Below are positions 63,947 to 64,000 of a DNA stretch of 64,000 nucleotides, piece by piece. Origin of the DNA: Pluralibacter sp. (GTDB lineage: Bacteria > Pseudomonadota > Gammaproteobacteria > Enterobacterales > Enterobacteriaceae); assembly GCF_019237635.1 (NCBI RefSeq), contig NZ_JAFAGS010000176.1:1-64000 (forward strand). Reading direction: 5' to 3'. The position numbers and the translations under genes were made by a program. Position 1 is the first letter of the stretch; every line of letters begins with the position of its first letter. Under the pieces are notes generated by a model. That model had not been told where the DNA came from, made no database searches, and was given only the letters and a program-made list of their open reading frames with translations.

Positions 63947-64000
63947 ATGCAGTTAGAAGACGGATGGCTGGTGGGCGCGCGTCGGGTTCCGTCGCCGCAT
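63947..64000 (+). CDS. ampD: 1,6-anhydro-MurNAc-L-alanine amidase AmpD (first 18 codons)
   Basis: Cytosolic peptidoglycan-recycling amidase whose loss derepresses AmpC. Only MQLEDGWLVGARRVPSPH is inside the window; this matches the family N-terminus (E. coli MLLEEGWLAGARRVPSPH). The start ATG at 63947 has AAGGAG 7 bp upstream. The rest is outside the window. Confidence 0.93.
   Translation, partial: MQLEDGWLVGARRVPSPH

Overview
This is a chromosomal segment from a member of the Enterobacteriaceae. Gene order, protein lengths and near-identity to E. coli products place it there. The ERIC repeats and moderately high G+C suggest the Enterobacter/Klebsiella/Citrobacter side of the family, but I cannot name the genus from sequence alone. 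The window runs from lptD (cut by the left edge) to ampD (cut by the right edge) and is collinear with the E. coli 1-2.5 minute region. Nearly every gene is a recognisable core gene.

Layout: (1) 1-8.2 kb: lptD, djlA, rluA, rapA and polB (outer-membrane LPS assembly, J-protein, pseudouridine synthase, RNA polymerase recycling, SOS polymerase II). (2) 8.2-14.2 kb: L-arabinose catabolism araBAD with divergent araC, then the DedA-family gene yabI. (3) 14.2-17.4 kb: thiamine/TPP ABC importer thiBPQ. (4) 17.4-20.73 kb: a small A+T-rich island lying between thiB and its TPP riboswitch, flanked by 61/62-bp direct repeats. It carries a truncated integrase-like ORF and a three-gene operon: an unknown 237-aa protein, a PAAR-tipped probable type VI secretion effector with a glycine-rich hydrophobic C-terminus, and a small two-helix membrane protein that is the obvious immunity candidate. 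(5) 20.7-24.1 kb: the glucose-phosphate stress locus sgrR, sgrS/sgrT and setA; a complete 127-bp ERIC element sits inside the SgrS sRNA. (6) 24.1-34.4 kb: leucine and branched-chain synthesis (leuDCBA with leader leuL, leuO, ilvIH) and the global regulator cra. (7) 34.9-52.9 kb: the dcw cluster mraZ-rsmH-ftsLI-murEF-mraY-murD-ftsW-murGC-ddlB-ftsQAZ followed by lpxC. It makes lipid II, builds the divisome and starts lipid A synthesis. (8) 53-64 kb: secM-secA, mutT, yacG-zapD-coaE, guaC, the type IV pilin-like ppdD-hofB-hofC operon, nadC and the start of ampD.

The two non-routine regions are the riboswitch-targeting island and the ERIC-interrupted SgrS. The island has inserted so that a complete TPP riboswitch remains at its far end, reading into the island operon. 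thiB keeps only a duplicate of the expression platform (SD-sequestering hairpin and anti-sequestor) without an aptamer. This resembles the way tRNA-targeting islands regenerate the 3' end of the tRNA, with a riboswitch in the role of the tRNA. It predicts uncoupling of thiBPQ from TPP and possible coupling of an antibacterial effector operon to the thi promoter. In SgrS, the ERIC lies exactly in the loop of the small hairpin just upstream of the terminator, leaving the ptsG-pairing segment and the terminator intact but lengthening the RNA from about 237 to about 364 nt.

Coordinates and motifs were read by eye. Statements about E. coli homologues come from memory of those families; nothing was searched or computed.
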